The notes under the pieces: generated by a model | The model's database searches: none | What the model was told of the DNA's origin: nothing | Seen by the model: only the letters and a program-made list of their open reading frames with translations | In this document: positions 15,301 through 27,300 of the stretch, piece by piece | Position numbering within the stretch: position 1 is the stretch's first letter | How the letters are laid out: every line of letters begins with the position of its first letter | Translations under genes and position numbers: made by a program | NCBI RefSeq assembly: GCF_949987515.2 | Contig: NC_082697.1 | Coordinates: 23,877,730-23,941,729 of the forward strand | Reading direction: 5' to 3' | DNA: 64,000 bases | Source: Delphinus delphis | Lineage: Eukaryota; Chordata; Mammalia; Artiodactyla; Delphinidae

Positions 15301-18300
15301 GTGACATAAGTTGATATTTGTGGTTTGAAAAATATCCTTACTTCATAAAATTTTAAATTGGCAACTCTTTGGGGGTCTCTGCTGAAAAATACATTAAATT
15401 TTTAAAAATCTCAGACTTCCCCAGTGGCGCAGTGGTTAAGTATCCACCTGCCAATGCAGGGGACACGGGTTTGAGCCCTGGCCCAGGAAGATCCCACATG
15501 CCGCAGAGCAACTAAGCCCGTGCCCCACAACTGCTGAGCCTGTGCTCTAGAGCCCGCAAGCCACAACTACTGAGCCCACGTGCCACAACTACTGAAGCCC
15601 GTGTGCCTAGAGCCCCTGCTCTACAACAAAGAGAAGCCATCGCAATGAGAAGCCCGCGAACTGCAACGAAGAGAAGCCCCCACTCGCTGCAACTAGAGAA
15701 AGCCCGCGCGCAGCAACGAAGACCCAACACAAAAATAAAAGTAAATAAATTTTTAAAAAATTATATTAAAAAATTATTTTAAAAAAAGATTGAAAAGATA
15801 GAATGTCAAGGCCATGAAAATCAAGAAAAGACTAAGGGACTATTCTAGATTGAAGAAGACTAAAAAGAAAAAAAAAAGACTAAAAAGACATAACAACCAC
15901 ATGTCATGTGTAATTGTGAACTAGATCCTTCTGCCATTAAGGACATTATTAGGACAACTGGTAAAACTTCAGTGGAGTGGAGTCTGAGGATTAGATAATA
16001 GTGGTGTATTAGTGTTGATTTCCTGATTTTGATAGTTGTATTATGGTTATATAGGAGAAAGTCCTTGTTGGAAATACACACTATTCAGGGTCTGCAACTT
16101 ACTCTCAAATGGTTCAAGAAAAAAGTTATTTGTATTGTACTTGCAACTTGCCTTTTTTTCTTTAAGTGTTGATCCTGTTTTATTATCTGACTAGAAAATT
16201 AGACAATCCACCAGTCGGAGGGGATGGAGGAACTTAAACTTGCTCATTATTGCCAGCTCCAGCCCCACCCTGGCCCTTCTTGGCATTTCTTCCTCTTTGT
16301 GAGGCCTCACGGTAAGGCGAGAAGAGGGAAAAGACAGAAGTCCTTCTGGGAGTCCTGGCAGACAATGAAGGGCTCATGTTCACTACCTGCTTACAAACCC
16401 TGATATGGTGCTGGCAGATCAGCACTCAGGCATGGTGAATACACTTGGCCAAGGCAAACTTGAAGACCTCTCCAAAATATCCTTGATTTTCAGACCCAGG
16501 TAATCCAGCTTTACCTTGCCCTCGTACAGCACCTGGATGCAGGCGAGTCACTGCAGCAGGGTGTTGCTTTCAAATAGAGGCGTTCAGTAGCGGCTCTTGG
16601 CCAGAGTAAAGTTGACCCTCCAGACCTCATGTTCCTTCAGAGCCCATATTCGCTGATTAGCTTCAGCTCTTGGTTGAAGTGGGATTTAAAAGGTCTCAGG
16701 GGGGGTCACACACACTTTGCTACAGACGCAGCACCAGGCCACTGGCATGTCAGCTCCACTCTCCTGTCTCTACCTAAGCACAGACCCCAGTACCTGAGGA
16801 AGAGCTATACTTGTAACTTTTCTATAAATTTAAGAATGTTTCAAAACTTTAAAGATTCAAAATATAGACTAGAGAGGGCTCATATATATAGGGCCGCAAA
16901 TGCTTAGTTTAAATTTTATTCTGTAGGTCAGGAAAAGTCAGAGAGGTTCCTAGACTAAAGGCTCTTCCTCCACCTCAAAACATTTTACCTATTAAACTCC
17001 CAATCCACAGAGGACTGGAAATGGACGATCTTTGCCAGAGTGGCCACCCAATGATCAGTGCCTACTGCTTGCCGAATTAGGAAAGTAAGGGAATGAGAGG
17101 CTAGTCCTTACTCTCATAAACTTAAAATCTTTAATTGGAGAGATCTAAACCACCCACCACATCAGGCCAATATTGGGAAAGAGCAATCAAGAACAAGAAA
17201 ATGCAGAAGTAGGAAATCACCAAAGGAATGCAAAAGAAATGACTTAAGTGTGGTCAATTACGAAACACTTCCTAGAAATGGTGGATTTGGAGCCAAGTTT
17301 GAGAAAAGAAGTTAAGTTCATTAGAGGAAAGAAGGACATTTTGTAAAGTATAGAAAAGTCATATGTGGCTGCCAGTCTTGAATCCTTCTGCCTAACAGTG
17401 CCCTTAGACATGTGTAATATGTATGAGTATTAGCACCACCTCATAGTAATAGATCTTTTCAGTGTGTTTTCTTGTCTTTCATCTCAGCTAATCCTTGTAG
17501 CAATTTTTTGAGATTGGCAAAACAAGATTTGCTATCCCCATTTGAAAGGTCAGAAAACTGAGGCTCAGAAGGGTGTCATCACTTGCTGAAGGTCATAAAG
17601 CAATGGTTGGGACCTCTGCCTGCAGGTCCTCAGGTAGGCTTTCTGGGTTTTGGTTTTTGTTTTTTCTAATATATACGTGATCAAGAGAGTGATCTTTTCA
17701 AAATGTAACTCTGATATGTCACATCTCTACTTGAAATTCTTCATTGTCTACCTAGCACTTGTCACAATTGCAATTTTACATCTCTGTGTATGAAACACAA
17801 ATTTCTGATCCTCCCCCAAAACTTCTCCTCCCAGTTTCTTCTCCAACTCAACTAATGGAAATTCCATCTTTCCAGTGCTCAGACAAAAAAACCTTTGTTT
17901 CTTGACTCCATTCTCTTATAGCCCATATCAAGTTCATCAGCAAATCCTATTGGCTCTGCCTTCAAAATATTCCAAAATCTGGGGAATTCCCTGGTGGTCC
18001 AGTGGTTAGGACTCCACACTCTCACTTACAAGGGCCCAGGTTCAATCCCTGGTGTCTCACGGAACTAAGATCCCATGAGTCACACAGTGCGGCCAAAAAA
18101 ATAGAAATAAAAAATCTGACCACTTTTCACAGCTTCTACTGTTGTCTCCATTATCATATCTTATCTGAACTGTTGTCAGTGCCCCCTTACTGGTCCCCTT
18201 GCTATTGCCCTGTGCCTCCCACCCACTATTCTCAAGGTAGTATGCAGACTATATATAGTAGATATTCAGTTTAAAAAAACTGTTTAATGAATGGATGAAT

Positions 18301-21300
18301 GAACACATCTCAGCTAAGGAAAGGATGTTATTTCTTTGAGGTTTGCCCTTTAATGTGTTAAGCCTTATAAATTATCATTATAAATTGTAGTCAACATTTC
18401 TAAAGCCAGCCCTAAACCATCTAAGTAAACTACTGGCTAGATAAGTGACAGATTGTCAAAGAAGCTAAGTCTGTGAAGTAGAAGCATAGTGTCTATAACA
18501 AAGAATGTAAGCGTTCTTCTGTCCAGAACAAGTTACAACTGCTATGTGACCTGGCAAAGTCACTTCTACTCTCTGAGCCTCAAGCTCCTCATCTGCCAAG
18601 TGTTCTTGTGAACCATACCTAGGTTCAAAAAAACAAGGGAACAATTATACACGTACAACACAGAGGAGACATAGTTTATTATTAGAATAAATAGAAAACT
18701 CTTAGGCATTATGGGAGATTGTAAGTAATTCCCTGTCCAGGGCATACCATAGGTAGAGTACTTAATAAATGATATTGGCCAACTAGAGTATGTATACAGG
18801 AGACCAACATGCATGATGAAGGAGTTGTTCAAGAAACTATATCATACAAGGAACCTGGGAATGTGGACTCAGGACTACCTCATCCATAAAACAAGAGCAC
18901 TGACTAGGTCAGGGGTTTTCAAACTGAGTTCTGCAAATCCATGGAGGTTCCACACATATATCTCACAGGGACCACAGTGACAAGGTAAAGAAGCCAACAG
19001 AATGTAGCTCTGGTCCTCCAATCTATGCTTCAACCAGATCAGCTCTGCTTTTTTCCTGTTTTAGGAATGAGGCTTTGGCATAATGGTAAAAATAGCTAAC
19101 ATACTCTTTGCCAAGCACTAAGCCCTTTACACAGATTATTCCAATTATTCCTCACACCAATCTAGGAACCGTTATTTTATTTTTTTGGTTGTGTTGGGTC
19201 TTTGTTGCTGTGTGCAGGCTTTCTCTAGTTGCGGCGAGAGGGGGCTACTCTTTGTTGGGGTGCGCGGGCTTCTCATGCGGTGGCTTCTCTTGTTGAGGAG
19301 CATGGGCTCTAGGCACGCAAGCTTCAGTAGTTGCAGCACACGGGCTTCAGTAGTTGTGGTGGTGGTCTCAGTATTTGCAGTGCACAGGCTTCAGCAGTTG
19401 TGGCTCGCAGGCTCTAGAGCGCAGGCTCAGTAGTTGTGGTGCACAGGCTTAGCTGCTCCGCAGCATGTGGGATCTTCCCCGACCAGGGATCAAACTCGTG
19501 TCCCCTGCGTTGGCAGGCAGATTCTTAACCATTGCACCACCAGGGAAGTCCCTAGGAACTATTATTGTTCCCATTTTACACATGGGAAAACTTAGGTTTA
19601 AAAAGGTGAGGCAATTTGCTCAATTTGTGGGAGTAGTTACTGAAACCCAAGCATAGACCAGATCCTGTCAATCACTATACATATAATATTATATTTGAAT
19701 AAAAGGATTGTAATGTTTTTAGAAAATCGAAAATTACTGAACTAGATGATCTTCAAGGCATCTTCTAGATTTAGATATCTATAATTCTACATTCAGCCTG
19801 GCAAAGGGATACTGCCTTCAAATACCTGAAGGGATGTCTTGTGGAGAAAAGAATGGGATTATTCTATGTGGCCCCAGAGCAGAGAACTAAGACCAAGGGA
19901 AGAGGAGAGAATGGGAATAAAGTTATACGGAGGTAATATATCTAAGAACTTTGTAACAGAGCTGCCTAACAATGGGATAGGTATTGTGTGAACTCTGTGG
20001 TCTTGGTAGTGTTCCAGAATCAGAATGATCACTTATGAGAATTGTTGGGGATGGAGATACTGGGGCTACAACTCCTGCTTTGTACAGGAAGTGGACCTCA
20101 AAGGTCTGGGAGTGAGAGTCTCAAATTCTCACAGAGGTTCAAGGTATCAGACGCTAGGGATCATTACCAGTGACCAAACTCTCCCATACCAAATCCAGGA
20201 AAAGGGAGAAGGCCCATCTTCAGCTCCAAGCCTTCTGTATTTACTGTTGTAAATGTGAGGCTTCCCTAAGGCAAGAACCCATGCTCCCACCTGACTACCT
20301 GCTCTCTTCAAAGGACAAGAGGCCAGTACTGGGTTCCTCCCCTTCCCCCAACCTCTCCTAGCTGCCTTGCCACTGCAGTTCCCTACATTTGTGATAGAAA
20401 TTCTGAAGGTCAGTGACAGAAGTAACTTTAGCAAGTATCCTGTTCACCCCAGACAGTTTACCAGTGAGATAAAGAAGGCTCAGAAAAAGGTCATTATCTA
20501 AAGCCATTCTCCTCATTAAATATCTACTTTACTGGTATAAGAAGTCAGCCCAGACACAAACTCAGGTAGCTGACATGGCTCAGGACACTGAGTCAGGCCT
20601 CAAGACAGTCTCCATTTATTACACACTTATTATTACATATGTTAGTACATATAATATATTAATGTATAACATATACTATTATTATTATACTACATTTATT
20701 ATTCATTTCCCACCTACTTCCAAAAAGTGACTAGTGACTTGGACAGCACAGTCTACTTGTTTCATTTTTATCACTTTAGGGAGTGGCTCTTTAAGGCATC
20801 AAGAGTCTGAAACTCAGGGGAAGTGAGAGAAGAAAATTAGAGATCCACCTTAAACATGAAATCCTCCAGTCCTCCTCCACAATCTGCCCGCCTGATTCAA
20901 GTGGAGAAAGACTGTTCCCAGCAATAGTTATTTCCCCACATATCTCCCGTTAGATTAAAGCATTTATGCTAAAGTGTTCATATTACCAGACAAGGGGATC
21001 AGATTCTCTTCCTCAACTTCTTCATCCCTTCTAAAATCCTCCTCTTCTTTCATCATCTCAACAGAAGCCCAGCCTGCCTATTGAGTCACCATAGAGTCAT
21101 TATAGGTTGCAACAGAACTTCTAAAAACAACCTCCTCTTCAGAAACAATCACAGAATCCTGAAACCTCAGTGTTGGAAGGGACCTTGCAGAGTATCAGTA
21201 GTTCATCTCCCACCACTCCCACAAAGGGAAGGCCCAGAGAGGGGAAGAGAATGGTCTGAGGCCATCTTCTTTCTCAAATGAGTGTTTTTCCTTAGCAAGT

Positions 21301-24300
21301 ACAGTAGACCCTAGAACAACATAGGGGTTAATCTGCATATAACTTACAGTTGCCTCTCCATATCCTTGATTCCTTCATATCTGCTGATTTAACCAACCAC
21401 AGATCATGCAGTACTGTAGTATTTACTGTTGAAAAATATCTGCGTATAAGTGGACCCATGCAGTTCAAACCCACATTGTTCAAGGGTCAAATGGTATATT
21501 TGAATAAGTAAATACACTATTGTGAAACCAGTGGAGATATAGATGGAGGACAAAAAAGTCCCTCCCTTCCCATAGTGATCAACTAGTTCACTGAACTAGT
21601 GATCAACTAGTGATCATCTAGTTCACTGAAATGAACTCCAGAACACGGACCTAGATAATTAACAGAGTCGTTGGACATGAATGCTAAGATAACACACTCT
21701 AGGGCTCTGGTTTTCCATGTCACCTTGACAATCTTCTCCTTGTCAGACCATGGGCTTATCTCACCTTCCCAACCATCCCCACACCTCCTCAAATACACAC
21801 ACTCACACATACCCCACCAGGATCTGGACGGTTCTAAATATCATATTTTGGAACTCATACTCAGGAACATACAGGGATCCTGAGAGCAGAGCTTCTGTCC
21901 TAAAGTCACCTGCTTCTCAGTAGTTTCTAAGGAAGGACTGAATAATAGAGCCTGTGGAGAGATATTTCAGTGATTTCAGCTGAGGTTGAAGGGGGAGATG
22001 GTATAGAGATAATGATAGCCATAGGCAACCACAAAGCAAAAAGTAGAAGGAATGGACTATACCAAATATTTTGGCTTTGGAGATTGGGTTCCTCTCCTGG
22101 AATAACCTAGAGACTGAGCAGCTCATATAAATCACCAGAATAATAGCCATCAACCACTCTTTCCACCCACTCCCCATAATCTCCCACTGCTTACTTAATC
22201 CCCCAATCTCCCACTGTTTGCCAGTATCCCTTTAACTCCTTGAGCTACCTCTAATATCCCTCACCGACTATCTCTCCCTGAATTACTTTTCTAATAACTT
22301 TGTTACTGATTTCCTTCTCACACGTACACACATAAATCCCCACGAACCTGCCATGTTAGGGGGAAGAAAGTGCAAGAGAGGTTAAAACCAAAGTCTTAAG
22401 GGCAAATTTAGCCTCTGGATCAGATGACTGTGTGCCTCTGAAAGAGGTAAAGTGTTATATAGACTAAGGGGACCCTTGACTCTTCTCTCTCACTTTCTCT
22501 GTCTGTGCGCCCACCATCTACACACCCAGTTACCTATGTTGGTTTCTTTCCTCTAAATTACTCTAACATTTCATTGTTCAATTCCATTCCCACCAGCAAT
22601 ATCCCAGTTCAGGCATCTCTACCTTGAATAACAAAACTCTCAGTTCTCTGACTTTCCACTCTCACTTCCATATGAATCCAGATTAATCTTCTTAAACCCA
22701 GCTGTGACTGCATCATTCCCCTGCATAAAATCTTTCCTAGGTCTCCAAAAATAGTCAAGATGTCCCATTCCTGGACCTCATCCACTGCTGAAGATAACCT
22801 TGACTCCTCTCTCTCTCACTCCTCAAATCCAATCCAAGTCAGCAAATTCCATGGGCTCTTCACTCAAAATAGATCCAGATTTTGACCACTTTTAACCACC
22901 TTCAAGCTACTACTAAAGTCTAAATCACCATCATTGTTCAGCTGGATTTCTATAATAGCCTCATAATTGATCTCCGTGCTTCTATTCTTGCCCTTCTACA
23001 GTCTATTCTCAACACAAAGACAGATTCTAAACATAATTCTAAACATAAGTCAAATCATTTTTACTTCTATGCTCAAGATTGTCCAGTGGTTCCCCATTTC
23101 ACTGTGAATAAAACCCGAAAGTCTTTCAAGGTTCTATACAATCTAGTGTCCTGCTGACCTCATTCCCTACTACTCTGTTTTTCTAGCTAATACTGCTTCA
23201 GCTACACTAACTTCCTAGCTAGTATTCAAATACCCCAGGTAGCAGAACACTCCCATCTCAGGGCCTTTGCACTTGCTCCTCCATGTACCTGGAATATTTC
23301 CCTTTCCCAACCCAGCTATGGGCATAACACTCTCCATTTCCTTCATATCTCTGCTCAAATGTCACCTTTATCAGAGAGTGCTTCCCTTATCAATCCCCAT
23401 TCTTTATCGTCATTCCTTTTTCCTTAAACTGCTCTGTATTTTTCTATAGCACTTATCACTACCTGTCACGTATTTATTGGTTGGTTTGTTTATTGTCTGT
23501 CTCCTTAAGCTGGAATATAACCTCCACGAGGGCAGAGAGTTTGTCTGTTTGTTCAAAATACTTCCTGGTACATAGTAAGTTCTTAGTAAGTATTGAATGA
23601 ATAAATTGTTCCCTACATAAACCCTTTACTCTAGACAGACTTGGTCATCTCACTGTCCCGATAATAATAATAATGGCGGCTAATATTTGAGTGCTTTCAA
23701 TGTGCCAGGAATTGGACACATGGGTTTGTTATCCTTTTCAATCCTGTTCAGCTGACAACTGCATGAGATAAAAACTATTTTTATCTACCTTTCACAGTTG
23801 AGAAAACTGAGGCTCAAAGAGGTTAAGTAACTTGTGCAAAATCGTAAAGCTAGTTAGTGGCAGAAACAGGACTCAAATTAGGTTAGTTTGACACCAAAAC
23901 ACATTCTCCTAATTTTATGTTATACTGCCTCCCTGCAATGCTTTCTCCCTTCTGTGAACTATTAGTAAAAGTGGCTCTGTGCAATTTGACCCATAATTGC
24001 TTTCAGGCTGTTTCATGTAGGCCTGTCTGGTCTTCCCCAATAGAATGTAAATCTATTTTACATTCATTAAAGGGTCTGGGCCATTTAAACCTGGTGACAC
24101 CATTTATTTTACATTTTTAAGCAAATTAATTTAAAGTTAATTTAACTAATATTTAACTATAATTTCTCTTTTCACTGGTCACAGCCAAGTACTGCACAGC
24201 TAGAATAACGAAGTACTGTTGACCCTTGAACAACACGGGTTTGAAATGCATGAATACATTTATATGCAGACTTTTTTCAATTGTAAATACTACAGTACTA

Positions 24301-27300
24301 CATGATCCACTGTTGGCTGAATCCGCAAATGTGGAACCTCGGATACAGAGGCTATGGAGGGCCAGCTATAAATTACATGCAGATTGGATTGTGCAAGTGT
24401 TGGCACCTCTAACCCTCGAGTTGTTCAAGGGTCCACTGTAGTATCATATGGTAAAAAGAGAAGTTGACTAGGAGTGAGGATATCTGGAGATTAGCCTCAG
24501 CTCTGTCTCCAAGCAGGTTTATCACCCTTAAGCAAATCACTTAGCTTCTCTGATCCTTAATCTACCCATCTGTAAAGAGAGCTGGCCTAGATGGACTCTA
24601 AAACAGTCACTTCAAATTCTAAAAATACTGTTCTTCCGTGAGTATTTACAATGTGTCAAGCCAAAAGTAAAAGGCTAAATTCTTCCTTAATATTGTTCTA
24701 TTTTGGCTTATTGGAGTACTTTCCTAAGAGCACTATTTCCTTTGTGGATTATTTCAGTATGTATATAAGATATGCCCTAAAACAAGAAGTGACCTACAAA
24801 TGTGGTTTTCTAATGCCATTATAGCTATCTAAATGCCTAGGTTGAAAAGAAAGTCATACTATGGCTCCATAAGAAGTATATCAACTGGAACAAATCACTG
24901 AAAAGATGTCACTTTAAAAGCATTAATAGAAATTAGAGCGGGAAGAAGGTGGGCTCCAAGACAAAGGACAAAGGAGAAAAACAGCACTTCAAAGAATAAA
25001 TTATATGATACAGAGTTTGAAAAATATTGAGTATATGAGAAAGGCAAATAGTGCAAGAAAAATGGCAGGTGATTTTTAACTTCTGTGAAAAAAAAATCTT
25101 TACATAAAAGGAACTGCAACTGTGATAGATTATTCTAACATAAACATTGATTTTTAAATCAACTAAAAAACAGAGGTATAATTATATTGAGGAGATAAGA
25201 GAAGGAAGCTGGAGGAGTATACAAGAACTGAATTCTCATCTATCATAAAAGGAAGTCAATACTTTCTAAAAAAAAAGATGAAGAAATAGCAGTGTAAGCA
25301 TATTATTTTTAAAATATGGAGGTAGAAAAGGGAAGTAACCAAGTATCTCGCATGTTTGCACTTTACTTTCTTTTAACAAATGTGATTTATTTGTAGCTTG
25401 AGAATTGAATAATAATGGCCAGTGTGGTACTTGTCTCCACTCTTCTTACCCTTGTACCATAACACCTAACATAGGGCTGTGTACCCAATATCTTTAAAAA
25501 TTCTTATTGGTTGAGTGACCAATGTAAAAATGGAGTGAAATGTCTTGTTATAGAGTTACAGAATTTTGCACTGGAAGTAAATGTAGAGACTATATAATCA
25601 AGTGCTTCCCAAATTGGTGTTCCATGGAATACTGCTTCTTTTGATGTTAATAGCATGCTATGAAATGTGTTTGGGGCTCAAATAAACTTTAGAAATCCCA
25701 TGTTAAAATTAATCAGGTGTCTTTACTGTAGGACTTCTTGGAGTCTTTACTATATTAATATACATTGGGAATCCCACAAAGGTAATTTATTATGTAGTGC
25801 TTCTCAGTCTCATTTGTTTCATGAATCAAGAAGCCCCTGCTAATATGTCTAGTAGTTAGTGAGTGGTTCCTAGAGCATTCTTGGGAGAACACTGATCTAA
25901 TCTACTCCTTTCATTTTACAAATGTGGAGACAGGCTCTGTTCAGGTATGGATGGTAGGGGAACTAAAAGAAGGGCCTCAGCATTCTGCAGCAATATCCAG
26001 TGATTGGACAACTCTGGCCTGTGTTTTTCAGTCTTTCATCTTGCACCTGAATTATTTCAAACCAGGTAACAAATTTAGACAAAAGCATCTCCTCTGCAAA
26101 TCTTTAAAGGTTTTTTGATCCCTAAGGAACCTAGGAGGTGGGCCCAAGTGTCAGCTGGAGCTCAAGCATAAAATCCCAGGGCAGGAGCTAAACAAAGTCT
26201 CAACAGGCATAATAGGCCATGACTTTCAGTGGCAAAGTGACCCCAAACTGAACAATGGTAATGTGATAACAGACCACTCACATCTATATGTTGTTTTCCA
26301 ATGAACAAATAAATGCTTTTACAATATCATATTTGATACTCATAACAATCTAGAGATAAATACAAGGGTAGAAATATTACCCCCATTTTATGAATGAGGA
26401 AACTGACTTTCAGAGAGTTAAATGCCTTGCCTAGGGTTACAAAGCAAGTGAATGGCACAGTTGGAATAAGAATCTGAGTTTCCTATCTCTCAGGTTAGGG
26501 CTTTTCTCAATATATCACACAAACTGGGCAAATTTTTACTGACTACCAATTTAATTCTTCCATGAAATACCAACGTGCTCCAATTGGCTTACTTAAAAAG
26601 AAATAGATCAATTCCAAAGTGCTCATGGTTGGTGGCAGAAGCAACACTCCAATAACTGGAACTTCAAGATCCTATATCAGGTTCACTTTTGTAACATCTC
26701 CTCTAAGCTATGTTGCTAGGAGGAGGGGGGTCTCAGTTTCAGTTGGGGAGGCAGTGTGGCCTAGTGTTAAAAGCAAGGAATCAGACAGACTTGGGTTTGA
26801 ATCCTGGCTCTACCAGTTACTCATGCTATGACCTTATTCACTATGAAGCACAGATGTGTGCTTCATTTCTTCAGCTACAAAATGGAGCAAAGAATACCTA
26901 CTTTGCAAAGCTAAGTTGGGAGGCTAGTATAAGAAATTAAAAGGATAGTATAGTGTCATGGTTAAGAGTATAAACTCTGGAATTGTGCTACTGGGGTTTG
27001 AATCTTAGCCCTGCTTCTTACTAGTTGTATGACTTCAGATAAGTCATTTATCTACATCTCAGAATTTCAGTTTTCACATATGTAAAATGAGGAAAATAAA
27101 TAATGTATTCTTAGTTGCTGTGAGCATCAAATATGATAATATTTGCTAAGCACTTGAGCACAGTGTCTGGCATATATCTCAATCAAAGGTAATGATAATA
27201 ACAGTGGTAGTGGTAGTGAAAAATCCAATATCCATTTTTCTCCCAAAGCAAGAATGAGAAAGAAAGCTACTCAGTACTGTTTGCTTCCATTTACCCTCTC

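Noticed and set aside
16218..16748. RPS9 as a working gene
   Set aside because: No introns, in-frame stops, frameshifts and an internal deletion; clearly a retrocopy.
17981..18110. A tRNA gene, because of the B-box-like ggttcaatccctgg
   Set aside because: There is no complete cloverleaf, and the same head occurs in all CHR-type SINEs, which are tRNA-derived.
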